DNA of 45,850 nt from Saprospiraceae bacterium UBA7328. Lineage in GTDB: Bacteria; Bacteroidota; Bacteroidia; Chitinophagales; Saprospiraceae. A program made the position numbers and the translations under genes. The stretch covers positions 1-45,850 of the forward strand of contig DKPS01000272.1 in the NCBI GenBank assembly GCA_002471345.1, read 5' to 3'. The notes beneath the pieces were generated by a model. That model saw only the letters and a list, made by a program, of their open reading frames with translations, was not told the DNA's origin and searched no databases. Numbering within the stretch: the first letter of the stretch is position 1; each line of letters starts with the position of its first letter. Below are positions 1 through 8,771 of the stretch, in pieces.

Positions 1-331
1 GTCTTAAGAATAGCAAGGCTTCAAGACCATATCTATCTTCCAGATATTCACATTCAAATTTTCGTTCTTGATTATGTATTTTGATATAATGTGCCGTGTT
101 AACAGGTTTTCCATTTTCTTCTCGCGGGAAATCTATTATACGAACATAACATCTTGCTTTTTCTACCTGATACAATAGTAGTTTTTGACTTAGGTGATTC
201 CGATATAATGATGTATCGTCGAGTAAAAGTTTTTGGCACTAGAATTATTTTTCTTGTTCTGACATGCTGATAATGATATCAGAGTCCAAAGTAATCCGCA
301 TATAGTTTTAAATATTTTGTGTCTTAATATT
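1..331 (-). pseudogene. Broken lipoprotein gene, continues past the window edge
   Basis: Read on the minus strand, about 331 to 190 encodes a signal-peptide-like stretch ending in a lipobox (LSAC) followed by QNKKNNSSAK, then hits a stop at 192-190. A second frame is open from 238 to the window edge (79 codons) and has a convincing protein composition with charged motifs such as YLEDRYGLEALLFLR. The two frames overlap at 190-238, so one frameshift there would join lipobox and body into a single exported lipoprotein. No ATG, GTG or TTG precedes the signal segment after its in-frame TGA, so the start also seems lost. The family is not recognised. It could instead be one unrelated short ORF plus chance. 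Confidence 0.35.
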
Positions 332-405
332 GATCAAATGCAACTCAGATGACAACATTTTCTAATTTGAGGGCATTTAAAAGTTTGTTATAATATTTTG
401 AATAG

Positions 406-1311
406 ATGGAAAGTATAATACCATGGATTAAAGCAGCAAGACTCCGTACGTTACCTTTAGCACTATCATGTGTAGTTATATCGGCTTTTATAGCTATAAA
501 AGCTAATTCTTTCGGTTGGAATATCTTTGTACTGGCAGTTCTTACAACTATACTTCTTCAAGTGCTAGCAAATTTTGCTAATGATTATGGCGATGCTCAA
601 AATGGTGCTGATAATGAGAATAGAGTAGGGCCTGATCGTATGGTTCAATCAGGACTGATAACTCAAGCTCAAATGAAGACTGGAATCATCACAACCATCA
701 TCTTGACTCTCATTTCCGGTATTTCTCTATTGGTAGTGGCATTTGGGGAATTGTTGTATAGCTCTCATGTCATCTTGCTTTTTGTTTTAGGAGTGATTTC
801 AATAATTGCAGCATTAAAATATACGGCAGGAGTAGATCCTTATGGCTACAAGGCAATGGGGGATTTATCAGTCTTTCTATTTTTTGGAATATTAGGGGTA
901 TTGGGAAATATTTATTTGTATACGCATGAGATAGAATGGATCAATGTTCTTCCCGCCATTAGCATTGGAGCATTATCTATGGCTGTTCTCAATTTGAATA
1001 ATATGAGAGATAGAATAGAGGATGCTAAAGTTGGTAAAAGAACAATACCTGTCATCATTGGACAAAAATCAGCGAAAACATATCATTTTGGATTATTCTT
1101 TTTGGCTTTAGTTTGTGCATTGGCGTATTCGTTTTGTACAACACAGAAGGCCGTTCATTTAATTTATATCATTCCATTCGTAGTTCTTTTGATTCATTTA
1201 ATAAAAGTTTCCAAATCTAATTTGCCAGATGATTTTGACCCAGAATTGAAAAAAGTCGCTCTTTCTACCTTTGTTTTTGCACTTCTATTTGGAATAGGAT
1301 TGATTCTTTAA
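406..1311 (+). CDS. menA: 1,4-dihydroxy-2-naphthoate polyprenyltransferase
   Basis: UbiA-superfamily membrane prenyltransferase that attaches the isoprenoid tail to 1,4-dihydroxy-2-naphthoate, giving demethylmenaquinone in the inner membrane. The 301-residue length fits MenA. The first Asp-rich motif is visible as NDYGDAQNGADNENRVGPDR (about residues 59-78) and the second as NNMRDRIEDAKVGKRT (about 198-213); these bind the Mg-diphosphate. Eight or so hydrophobic helices separate them. It starts with ATG 22 bases after an AT-rich stretch with no Shine-Dalgarno. It is the first gene of a menA-menC-menE run; menC begins two bases after its stop, so the genes are surely co-transcribed. Confidence 0.93.
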   Translation: MESIIPWIKAARLRTLPLALSCVVISAFIAIKANSFGWNIFVLAVLTTILLQVLANFANDYGDAQNGADNENRVGPDRMVQSGLITQAQMKTGIITTIILTLISGISLLVVAFGELLYSSHVILLFVLGVISIIAALKYTAGVDPYGYKAMGDLSVFLFFGILGVLGNIYLYTHEIEWINVLPAISIGALSMAVLNLNNMRDRIEDAKVGKRTIPVIIGQKSAKTYHFGLFFLALVCALAYSFCTTQKAVHLIYIIPFVVLLIHLIKVSKSNLPDDFDPELKKVALSTFVFALLFGIGLIL

Positions 1312-1313
1312 GT

Positions 1314-2387
1314 ATGAATTACCAGACCACTCCATATGACCTAGATTTCAAATTTAATGCTGGAACCTCAAGAGGTATACTGAGACAAAAGAGGTCTTGG
1401 TTTTTGCAACTCCAAAAGGAAGGAAAGAAAGGAGTTGGAGAATGTGGTATTCTTAAAGGACTGAGTATAGAGAATTTTGACAATTTTGATCAAAATATCA
1501 ATTCAGTATTGAGAAACTATGTTTCTGATAATCAAGTATTTGATGAGATTGCATTAGATGAATTGCCATCTCTCAAATTTGGATTGGAAATGGCTACAAA
1601 GGATTTAGAATTGAATGGAGATGGTATATTATTTAATCATTCTTTCGTCAAAGGTGAAAAGTCAATACCAATTAATGGTTTAGTCTGGATGGGAGAGTAT
1701 CAATTTATGTTTAATCAAATTAAGGAGAAAATTGATTCTGGATATAGTTGTATCAAGATTAAAATTGGAGCTATAGATTTTGATAAAGAACTCTCCTTAT
1801 TAAAATATATAAGGTCAGAATTCAAACAAAACGAGATAGAAATAAGAGTTGATGCCAACGGAGCTTTTTTACCTGAAAATGCTTTAGAAAAGCTAAAAAT
1901 GCTTTCTAGTTACAATCTGCATTCAATTGAGCAACCAATAAAGCAAGGTCAGTGGAACGAGATGGCAATTTTGTGTGATTCTTCTCCTCTACCTATTGCT
2001 CTTGATGAAGAGTTAATTGGTGTTACTGGTATTTCAAAAAAGAAACAACTCTTGGATACTATTTCTCCTCAGTATATCATATTGAAACCAAGTTTATTGG
2101 GCGGGTACGCGTCGTCAGAAGAATGGATTAGATTGGCAGATAACCATCAAATAGGATATTGGATTACATCTGCTTTAGAATCGAATATAGGTTTGAGTGC
2201 TATTGCACAATGGACTTATGATCTAATCTTTTCTAATAAGGGAAAAAATAGTAATCAAATTCCACAAGGGTTAGGAACGGGACAGCTCTATCATAATAAT
2301 TTTGAAGGACCACTTTATATAAAGAGTGGCGCTTTACACTTTGATCCAGAAGTACCTGTGTATAAGAATTTTAAACTATTTCGATAA
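1314..2387 (+). CDS. menC: o-succinylbenzoate synthase
   Basis: Enolase-superfamily enzyme that dehydrates SHCHC to o-succinylbenzoate in menaquinone synthesis. The barrel signatures are in order: the catalytic KIKIG lysines (about residues 148-152), the metal ligands in RVDANGAF (about 178-185), SIEQPI (about 205-210), ALDEEL (about 230-235) and LKPSLLGG (about 257-264). At 357 residues it is normal length for the Bacteroidota form. It starts two bases after menA ends, and its stop shares one base with the menE start (TAATG), which implies translational coupling. Confidence 0.92.
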   Translation: MNYQTTPYDLDFKFNAGTSRGILRQKRSWFLQLQKEGKKGVGECGILKGLSIENFDNFDQNINSVLRNYVSDNQVFDEIALDELPSLKFGLEMATKDLELNGDGILFNHSFVKGEKSIPINGLVWMGEYQFMFNQIKEKIDSGYSCIKIKIGAIDFDKELSLLKYIRSEFKQNEIEIRVDANGAFLPENALEKLKMLSSYNLHSIEQPIKQGQWNEMAILCDSSPLPIALDEELIGVTGISKKKQLLDTISPQYIILKPSLLGGYASSEEWIRLADNHQIGYWITSALESNIGLSAIAQWTYDLIFSNKGKNSNQIPQGLGTGQLYHNNFEGPLYIKSGALHFDPEVPVYKNFKLFR

Positions 2388-3430
2388 TGTTGAACAGGAA
2401 AAATTGTTATCGATTTAATTCTTTATCAAAATTGGATAAAGACTGTAATACATTGATGAAGTCTGAAATCCTTGAGCAGAGATTAATTGCTCAGGCTATT
2501 ATGGATTGGCATAAAAATGAAGATTTTGAATTTAGAACATCAGGTTCTACAGGAATTCCTAAATCCATCTCTTTTTCAAAAGACCAAGTAAAGGCAAGTA
2601 TAAATCAAAGCAAGGTGGCTTTTAATCTCAGTTCAAATGATACCGCCTTAATCTCATTGCCTATGCGCTATGTTGCAGGTAAAATGATGTTATACAGAGC
2701 TCTTCAAATTGGGATGAATGTTGTAACATTTGATCCTAAAGTGGAATTAGAAGATGTGATAGGTGAAAGTGTTTCTTTTGCTGCTTTCGTTCCGCAACAA
2801 ATAGATTATTTAATAGAATCAAGAGATGGTAGAAAATGGTTAGAATCTATAAGGATTGTTTTAGTCGGAGGTTCAGCAATCAATCTCTCATTAGAGGCAA
2901 AGCTAAGGACATTGTCAAATGAAGTATATCATACTTATGGTATGACTGAAACACTGACTCATATTGCAGTAAAGAAGCTTTCTCAAGGAGGATCCAATTC
3001 TTTTTCACCTCTTCCTAATGTGAGCCTCTCCGTATCGAAGGAAAATACACTTGTGATCTTTGCTCATCACTTGGGTGTGAAATTAGAAACAAATGATGTG
3101 GTCCGATTAAATGAAGACCAGAGCTTTTTAGTTTTTGGGCGTATAGATAATGTAATCAATAGTGGGGCTCTTAAAATACATCCAGAAAACTTGGAATCAA
3201 TTTTCAGAAAATATATACCAAATGACCTTATTGTTCTAGGAGTTCCAGATGAAAGGTGGGGAGAAAAAGTGGTTTTGGTAATAGAAAGTACTTTTTCGAT
3301 TGACCCAGAATGGATTATGGCTGCAAAAAGTGAAATACCTAGAACAAAATGGCCTAAACAAATCAAATACGTAAATAAACTTCCTCGAACTGAAAGTGGA
3401 AAAGTGATTAGAAAAAATGTTTTTATTTGA
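2387..3430 (+). CDS. menE: o-succinylbenzoate-CoA ligase
   Basis: Acyl-CoA synthetase of the AMP-binding family that activates o-succinylbenzoate with ATP and CoA for MenB. Visible motifs are the P-loop TSGSTGIPKS (about residues 51-60), the A5 motif YGMTET (about 184-189) and the C-terminal LPRTESGKVIRK with the A10 lysine. With 347 residues it is shorter than the 450-490 of proteobacterial MenE, which is usual for the compact Bacteroidota form. Its ATG overlaps the menC stop by one base. It converges on the DUF4197 gene with only 24 bases between stops. Confidence 0.9.
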   Translation: MLNRKNCYRFNSLSKLDKDCNTLMKSEILEQRLIAQAIMDWHKNEDFEFRTSGSTGIPKSISFSKDQVKASINQSKVAFNLSSNDTALISLPMRYVAGKMMLYRALQIGMNVVTFDPKVELEDVIGESVSFAAFVPQQIDYLIESRDGRKWLESIRIVLVGGSAINLSLEAKLRTLSNEVYHTYGMTETLTHIAVKKLSQGGSNSFSPLPNVSLSVSKENTLVIFAHHLGVKLETNDVVRLNEDQSFLVFGRIDNVINSGALKIHPENLESIFRKYIPNDLIVLGVPDERWGEKVVLVIESTFSIDPEWIMAAKSEIPRTKWPKQIKYVNKLPRTESGKVIRKNVFI

Positions 3431-3454
3431 TTTACACTTCTTTAAAAAAAGGCT

Positions 3455-4186
3455 TTATTGTTTCTTGTCCTGTTTTGTAAAGACTTCTTCGAGTAAAGGA
3501 GAAGTTCTTTGACCTATATCTTCTCTTATCCCAAGCTCTTTAACTTCAATTAGACTAAACAAACCATCTAAAGCTTTCGTATTAACATGATCATCTAGTT
3601 CTGGATTAACCTTCTTTACAAAAGGTACTTTATTGTATTTTGTCACTACATCTGTCCAGTATTTTCTAGCATTTACTTCGTCTAAAGCTGCCTGGATCAC
3701 AGGTAGAAACTCTTTGTATAATTGAGTCCTGGAACTATTATCAAGGTAGGTTGTCGCTGCGTTTTGTTCACCCATTAGAATTTCTGTAGCATCTTTAAAT
3801 GTGATACCCTTTATTGCATCAACAAAAATTGGAGTAGCTTTTTTTGCTGCTAACTCCGCAGCTTCGTTCATCTTGGAGATCAAGTCTTTCTCTACATTAT
3901 TAAATCCAGGTATTTTAGAAACGGTAGAAACAACTTTTTGAGCTTCTTCAGGTATTAATATTTTAAACGGGCTATCGAAATATCCATTATTTGCTGAAAG
4001 ACTGTTCACAGAGGATTTTGTTCCTTCAGTAAGAGCTTCTTTTAGCGCTCCTCCTATATCCAGTGAATTATCTCCTTTGAGAACATCATTTTTGATTTTT
4101 TCAGCTTTTTTAAGAAAATCTCCTATTTGAGCATTGGAGTTATAGTTTAGAGAAAGAATGAGAGCAAAAACGATATATTTTAACAT
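3455..4186 (-). CDS. DUF4197 family exported protein
   Basis: A 243-residue protein with a cleavable signal peptide (about residues 1-19, ending SNAQ) and an all-helical body. Recognisable DUF4197 features are GALKEALTEGTKSSVNSL near residues 45-62, the IPEEAQKVVS helix, and the C-terminal segment with ALDGLFSLIEVKE and LLEEVF. The function of the family is unknown; the protein is expected in the periplasm. No lipobox is present. It is monocistronic, convergent with menE. I am confident of the family and have no basis for a role. Confidence 0.8.
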   Translation of the reverse strand: MLKYIVFALILSLNYNSNAQIGDFLKKAEKIKNDVLKGDNSLDIGGALKEALTEGTKSSVNSLSANNGYFDSPFKILIPEEAQKVVSTVSKIPGFNNVEKDLISKMNEAAELAAKKATPIFVDAIKGITFKDATEILMGEQNAATTYLDNSSRTQLYKEFLPVIQAALDEVNARKYWTDVVTKYNKVPFVKKVNPELDDHVNTKALDGLFSLIEVKELGIREDIGQRTSPLLEEVFTKQDKKQ

Positions 4187-4322
4187 AAAGTGATTTATGA
4201 GTAAGTAACATCTATAGAATGCGAAATGTGGCTGTAAAAGTTTATGAAGCCTAAGATTTAAGATAAGTTTTGGAGTTTGATCTGGATAGTCAACTGTAGA
4301 TTATGGTATGGAGAGAGGAAAA

Positions 4323-4916
4323 TCAGCTTTCTCCGCGCTTATTGAGCTCATCTCTAATTTTTGCTGCTTTCTCATAATCTTCTTCAGCTATGACATCTGT
4401 GAGCAGTTTTTTAAGTGAAGAAGCTGACATTTGATGATACTGACCTGACTTACTAGTACCCGAAGCAGCTTTCTTCTTAAGAATTGGTTCGTTCCCTTCT
4501 GCACTTTCTTCAAGTTCTAAACCCGCAGCCTCCATAATAAAATCGAAAGTGTAAATCGGACATTCAAATCTTACTGCCATTGCAATAGCATCTGAAGTGC
4601 GAGAATCTATCTCAAACTCGTCACCATTTTTGATACAAACCAATTTGGCGTAGAAAACTCCATCTAACAGATTATTAATGACCACTTCTTTAAGATCAAC
4701 CTCAAAAGTTTCGAGAGTATTCTTAAATAAATCATGAGTGAGTGGTCTATTTGGAGCCATTTGTTCCATAGCCACAGCTATAGCTTGAGCTTCAAATCCA
4801 CCAATTACTATTGGTAACCTTCTGCTGCCATCTACCTCTCCTAATACCACAGCATAGTTATGCGACTGTGTCACAGAATGGGAAAGAGCTACAATATCTA
4901 ATTCGATCTTATTCAT
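4323..4916 (-). CDS. Bifunctional nuclease (BFN, DUF151) domain protein with UvrB/UvrC motif
   Basis: The N-terminal two thirds match the DUF151/BFN domain: conserved LPIVIGGFEAQAIA, the N-R-P-L-T-H-D-L turn, and DSRTSDAIAMAVR. BFN proteins have been reported to have DNase and RNase activity, but their physiological role in bacteria is unsettled. The C-terminal 35 residues (LLTDVIAEEDYEKAAKIRDE) form a UvrB/UvrC-type coiled-coil motif, a fusion common in Bacteroidota. I place the start at the ATG giving MNKIELD at 4916; the longer frame would need a TTG 36 bases upstream and adds a non-conserved tail. It lies between DUF4197 and etfA on the same strand, but gaps over 130 bases suggest its own promoter. 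Confidence 0.85.
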   Translation of the reverse strand: MNKIELDIVALSHSVTQSHNYAVVLGEVDGSRRLPIVIGGFEAQAIAVAMEQMAPNRPLTHDLFKNTLETFEVDLKEVVINNLLDGVFYAKLVCIKNGDEFEIDSRTSDAIAMAVRFECPIYTFDFIMEAAGLELEESAEGNEPILKKKAASGTSKSGQYHQMSASSLKKLLTDVIAEEDYEKAAKIRDELNKRGES

Positions 4917-5006
4917 GCATAATTGCCATTTAGCTAATGGTAGAACGGCCAAAGGTGATTACAAAGTTCAACAAAATACAGACAACAACATAATTTAGAT
5001 TCATTT

Positions 5007-5026
5007 TTCAATAGATACCTATTGAA
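5007..5026. other. Perfect 8-bp hairpin downstream of etfA
   Basis: TTCAATAG at 5007-5014 and CTATTGAA at 5019-5026 are exact inverted repeats around a 4-base loop. It lies 40 bases after the etfA stop on the minus strand. On that strand it is not followed by a T run, so it is a weak candidate for a transcript 3' end stabiliser rather than a classical intrinsic terminator. Confidence 0.4.
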
Positions 5027-5065
5027 GGAATTGTTTGTCGAATTCTATATATCAAAACTTTCGGT

Positions 5066-6025
5066 CTAAGAGTCAGACTTATGTTTCTTTATTGCCTCAG
5101 TAAGTGCTGGTACCACATCAAACAAATCAGCACAGACCCCATAATCAGCAGCTTTAAAGAATGGTGCCTCTGGATCTTTATTGATTACTACTATGGTTTT
5201 AGAACTGTTCACACCAGCAAGATGTTGAATAGCTCCTGAGATCCCAATGGCAATATATAAATTAGGCCTTACGGCTACTCCTGTTTGTCCTACGTGTTCG
5301 TGATGAGGTCTCCATCCAGTATCGGCTACTGGTCTAGAGCATGCTGTTGTTGCTCCTATAACATCAGCCAATTCTTCTATGATTCCCCAATTTTCTGGCC
5401 CTTTCATACCTCTACCTGCAGATACTACTAGTTCTGCTTCTGGAAGTGGTACTATACCATCAGCTGTTTTAGTATCTGTCACTGTATATGATGAAGCTCC
5501 TCCATCGATACTTGCATTTTCTACGTTGACTTCATTAGATACTTCAACAGGTGGATAGGCATTACCCATAAGAGTTAAGACTCTATTAGCTGAATTTATT
5601 TCGCACTCCGCTATTGCTTTTCCTGAGAAAACTGGCTTTTTTACTTTAAAGGATCCACCATCTGCAGTGGGGATAGAGTTTACACCACTTACTAGTCCAG
5701 CATTCATCTTTACAGCTAATCTTCCACTTAGAGATTTTCCAGAACTGCTATGATTTACAATTACTGTATTTGCACCATTTTGTTCAGCTGCTTGAGCAAT
5801 GATTGAAGCGTAGACACCACTATCAAATGACCCATTATGATTTACTTGTATTACTTTAGAAGCTCCATATTTGCCTAGATCAGCTGCATTTGCTGCATCA
5901 CCGATTACTAATGCTACTACATCACCTCCAATAGACTGAGCGGTAAGATGGCCATAATAAGTAGCCTCAAAACCTGCTTTTTTTACTTTTCCTTTTGCGC
6001 TTTCCGCAAATACTAAAACTGACAT
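5066..6025 (-). CDS. etfA: Electron transfer flavoprotein, alpha subunit
   Basis: FAD-binding subunit of ETF, which accepts electrons from acyl-CoA and other dehydrogenases and passes them to the quinone pool. The 319 residues divide into an N-terminal Rossmann-like half and the conserved C-terminal FAD domain. The latter shows GRGMKGPENW (about residue 204), ACSRPVADTGW, HEHVGQTGVAVRP, the GISGAIQHLAG flavin loop and NKDPEAPFF. It is 25 bases downstream of etfB, so the two are co-transcribed and form the heterodimer. Its electrons may enter the menaquinone pool made by the nearby men genes; that link is inference. Confidence 0.95.
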   Translation of the reverse strand: MSVLVFAESAKGKVKKAGFEATYYGHLTAQSIGGDVVALVIGDAANAADLGKYGASKVIQVNHNGSFDSGVYASIIAQAAEQNGANTVIVNHSSSGKSLSGRLAVKMNAGLVSGVNSIPTADGGSFKVKKPVFSGKAIAECEINSANRVLTLMGNAYPPVEVSNEVNVENASIDGGASSYTVTDTKTADGIVPLPEAELVVSAGRGMKGPENWGIIEELADVIGATTACSRPVADTGWRPHHEHVGQTGVAVRPNLYIAIGISGAIQHLAGVNSSKTIVVINKDPEAPFFKAADYGVCADLFDVVPALTEAIKKHKSDS

Positions 6026-6050
6026 ATTTTCTTTCTTTTTGGATTAGGAA

Positions 6051-6791
6051 TTAAAGCACTTTAGCTTCTTCATGAAGCAGTTTTACTAATTTGTCCATGT
6101 CGTCTGCATCGACCATGGTAATTCCACCTTTAACAGGAGGCAATTCATAACTGAGTACTTTTACATTTCCCTCTGCTTCTACAGCAGGAATGACATTCAA
6201 TGGCTTCCTCTTAGCCATCATAATTCCTCTCATATTCGGTATTCTCTGCTCTGCAAGACCTTTGGCTGCAGAGATTACAAATTTCCCATTTATTTCTGCT
6301 ACTTCTACACCACCTTCTATATCTCTGGTTACTGTAGCTGTAGAGCCATCATGGTCCATGTGTGAAGCAAACGAGAAATAAGGTTGCTCTAACATTTCTG
6401 CTATCATACCTCCTACCTCAGCTCCATTATAATCTATTGTTTCTTTTCCTGTGAAAACAATGTCTATATCATTTGATTTTGCATATTCTGCTACTTGCTT
6501 GGCAACAAAGAAGCTACTTGTAGCTTCGATGTCTACTCTGACAGCTTCATCAGCACCTATAGCTAAAGCTTTTCTTATCACAGGATCATTTGATGAGTCG
6601 CCTACGTTAATAGCTATAACTTTCCCTCCATGTTGTTCTTTAAGCTCTAATGCTCTTACAAGGGCATACCATTCGTCATAAGGATTCATGATAAACTGTA
6701 CTCCATCGGTATCAAAAGACGAATTTTCATCCTTAAATGCAATCTTCGCAGTTGTTTCAGGAGTTTTACTTATACAGACCAGTAAATTCAT
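6051..6791 (-). CDS. etfB: Electron transfer flavoprotein, beta subunit
   Basis: Subunit of the ETF heterodimer that binds AMP and recognises partner dehydrogenases. At 246 residues it is the usual length. Family motifs include the opening LLVCISKTPET, MNPYDEWYALVRALELKE (about residues 36-53), the DIVFTGKETIDYNGAEVGGM loop that contacts nucleotide, and AKRKPLNVI near the C-terminus. It is first in the etfB-etfA operon. A perfect Bacteroidota-type -7 box (TAGTTTTG on the minus strand) lies 24 bases upstream. It is divergent from the TPR gene at 6878. Confidence 0.94.
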   Translation of the reverse strand: MNLLVCISKTPETTAKIAFKDENSSFDTDGVQFIMNPYDEWYALVRALELKEQHGGKVIAINVGDSSNDPVIRKALAIGADEAVRVDIEATSSFFVAKQVAEYAKSNDIDIVFTGKETIDYNGAEVGGMIAEMLEQPYFSFASHMDHDGSTATVTRDIEGGVEVAEINGKFVISAAKGLAEQRIPNMRGIMMAKRKPLNVIPAVEAEGNVKVLSYELPPVKGGITMVDADDMDKLVKLLHEEAKVL

Positions 6792-6814
6792 TTTTTATCT
6801 GATTTTTGAGAGCG

Positions 6815-6822
6815 CAAAACTA
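6815..6822 (-). promoter_or_regulatory. Candidate -7 box for etfB-etfA
   Basis: The minus strand reads TAGTTTTG, an exact match to the Bacteroidota sigma-A -7 consensus TAnnTTTG, 24 bases before the etfB start. No clear TTG -33 element is present at the right distance, and such boxes occur by chance in AT-rich DNA. Confidence 0.35.
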
Positions 6823-6864
6823 CTACATTGTATATAGTATTGTGTAATAAACTCATTTAACAAA

Positions 6865-6870
6865 AGGAGG
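6865..6870 (+). promoter_or_regulatory. Strong Shine-Dalgarno before the TPR gene
   Basis: AGGAGG, followed by T, sits 7 bases before the ATG at 6878. This is a full-strength anti-SD match and decides the start of the TPR gene. Bacteroidota mostly initiate without Shine-Dalgarno pairing, and no other gene in this window that I inspected has such a site. Confidence 0.75.
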
Positions 6871-6877
6871 TTCAAAT

Positions 6878-7195
6878 ATGAATAGACTAGAACAGCTTAA
6901 GGTCATGTCAGCAGAAGACCCAAATGATAGTTTTATCCGATTCGCTATTGCCATGGAATATAAGACTGATGAAAATTTTGAAGAAGCTATTTCCTTTTTC
7001 GAAAAACTAAAAGAACTTGATGCTAAATATATTGGTCTTTATTATCATTTAGCTGAATGTTATGTGGAAATGGAAGATGAGAAAAAGGCTTTAACTATCT
7101 ATAAAGAAGGAATAAAATTAGCAGAAGATCAAAATGATCAACATGCCAAAGCAGAATTGATGAATGCTAAAGTAAACTTGGAAATGGGTTTATAA
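6878..7195 (+). CDS. Small tetratricopeptide (TPR) protein
   Basis: A 105-residue acidic protein made almost only of TPR helices: FIRFAIAMEYKTDENFEEAISFFEKLKELD, then YIGLYYHLAECYVEMEDEKKA with the usual small/aromatic TPR positions, then a capping helix to residue 105. No signal peptide, so cytoplasmic. TPR repeats bind partner proteins; the partner is unknown. It is divergent from etfB with 86 bases between starts. The unusual point is its perfect AGGAGG ribosome site, which suggests high or differently controlled translation. Confidence 0.8.
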   Translation: MNRLEQLKVMSAEDPNDSFIRFAIAMEYKTDENFEEAISFFEKLKELDAKYIGLYYHLAECYVEMEDEKKALTIYKEGIKLAEDQNDQHAKAELMNAKVNLEMGL

Positions 7196-7276
7196 CAATT
7201 AGAATAATTGTATTAAAAGAACCATAAAGAACAACTTGTCAAAGCAAATTCGTTCAAATCCACCGTAATTTGTAAA

Positions 7277-8413
7277 ATGTCATCACTTTATCATAGAATT
7301 GGAATTCAATATCTCATTTTTCTTTTAGGATTTGTTTTTCTTTTTCCCCAAGATTTGTCAGCGAAGCCTCCTATTCTTTCAAAAAGATATCAAAACAAAA
7401 GTCCGGGAAGGGTAATTCGGACATGCTGTGCATTTGGGAGCGATTTGCGCTACATAGGTGTACCTTTTGTAAAGCGTAATGATATAATTGATAGGAAAGA
7501 ACTTGGTTTACATCATTTCATGGGAGGGAGACATGAGAAGAATGGGATTATTTATACTCAGTATGGTGGCTTTATTGACATTGGCCATTTAAGAGATTAC
7601 GCAGACTGGACTGCTTATCTATATGTACAAATTGAGTTGAATAAACCTGAAATCAATAGCACCACAATAAAGCTTGGTGCCGAGGGAGGTAAAAAGAGAT
7701 TGTCTTTCAATGTGTCAAATGATATGATAAGTCTAGATTATTTGAATCTTGCAGGGAGTATTGCTTATGACTTATCTCTTTGGCATGAAATAGCTACCTA
7801 CTTTGGGGTTTCTTTGATTCCAGTGATTTTACCAGAGAAGTTTTCAAGTTTCTCTCCAGAGGATGTTTATTCTAATTTGTTAGGGACAATTGTTGGCATG
7901 AAAGCTATAGAGAGTGAAAAGGAATACGATATAGCCGTAACTGCAATATTAGACGAAATATTAGACCATTTAGGTGCAGTGGACCAAATAGAAGAGTCTT
8001 ATGCTGCCATGAGTCAGGTAGAGAGCCTATGGTGGGATAGTAAAAGGCCATTACCTGGAAAGAAATTTTTATTAAAAAGAAATCTGGATACTACAATAGA
8101 ACTACTCCCATGGTTAGTTGACGATGATTCCAACTCTGTGGCATATACACTGCCTAAACCTGATTCCCAAATCAGAAAAATGTATACGCTTAGTCTTAGG
8201 TTAAATGAAAAGTTCCCACTTGACGACATTCTGCCAAAAGATAGGACGAGAGAAATAAATCAACATGATTTCCAATCCTTTGTGAATTATATCAAACAGA
8301 AGGACCAGAAAGAGAAGGATGCTGAAGAGGCTTTAATATTAAAAAGAGCTAAAAAGAGGTATATTAACTTATTAAAAAAGGTGAACAATGACCATAGAAG
8401 AAGTAGCAAATAG
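7277..8413 (+). CDS. DUF4056-like exported protein
   Basis: A 378-residue protein with a signal peptide (about residues 1-30, cleavage near LSAKP). The first half carries a distinctive block: CCAFGSDLRYIGVPF, the charged FVKRNDIIDRKELG, GGFIDIGHLRDYADWTAYLY (about residues 95-114) and later SLWHEIATYFG. I recognise this as the DUF4056 pattern; the family has no known function. The conserved His, Asp and Glu residues in HLRDYADW and WHEIATYFG would suit a metal or hydrolase site, which is inference. The lysine-rich C-terminus overlaps the following SnoaL-like gene by 26 bases in another frame. Confidence 0.65.
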   Translation: MSSLYHRIGIQYLIFLLGFVFLFPQDLSAKPPILSKRYQNKSPGRVIRTCCAFGSDLRYIGVPFVKRNDIIDRKELGLHHFMGGRHEKNGIIYTQYGGFIDIGHLRDYADWTAYLYVQIELNKPEINSTTIKLGAEGGKKRLSFNVSNDMISLDYLNLAGSIAYDLSLWHEIATYFGVSLIPVILPEKFSSFSPEDVYSNLLGTIVGMKAIESEKEYDIAVTAILDEILDHLGAVDQIEESYAAMSQVESLWWDSKRPLPGKKFLLKRNLDTTIELLPWLVDDDSNSVAYTLPKPDSQIRKMYTLSLRLNEKFPLDDILPKDRTREINQHDFQSFVNYIKQKDQKEKDAEEALILKRAKKRYINLLKKVNNDHRRSSK

Positions 8414-8749
8414 ATTAGTAGAATTGTGTAGAGAAGGGGATTGGGAAAAAGCACAAAATGAATTATACCATCCTGATATAATAAGTATAGAACCTGAAGA
8501 AATGGGAGGCGATGTAAGCAAAGGTATGGATGAAATTTTAGAAAAGAACAAGAAATGGGCTGATATGATATTAGAAGCTCATGGAGCGATAATTTCAAAC
8601 CCTATTATTGCTGATGGTTATTTCTGTATTTCAATAACTAATATGTAACTCTCAAAGAAATAGGACGAGTGCAAAGTACTGAGCTTTGTGTCTATCAAGT
8701 AGAGCATGGAAAGATTGTGACAGAAAGGTTTTTCCATAAACATATTTAA
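8388..8749 (+). pseudogene. Frameshifted SnoaL-like (NTF2-fold) protein
   Basis: The frame opening at ATG 8388 gives MTIEEVANRLVELCREGDWE and runs 86 codons to TNM then a stop at 8646-8648. Shifting frame at that point continues with a typical SnoaL-like ending: VTLKEIGRVQSTELCVYQVE, then a GKIVTERFFHKHI tail with a stop at 8747-8749. Together they give about 120 residues, the normal length of this NTF2-fold family of small enzymes and binding proteins. The DNA around the break reads actaatatgtaactctc. The start overlaps the DUF4056-like gene by 26 bases. Either a one- or two-base indel has inactivated it or the assembly has an error here. Confidence 0.7.
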
Positions 8750-8771
8750 TTCTTTATCTAAGAGAAAACTA

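Noticed and set aside
5007..5026. Classical terminator for etfA
   Set aside because: Hairpin is perfect but is not followed by a T run on the minus strand, so listed only as a hairpin.
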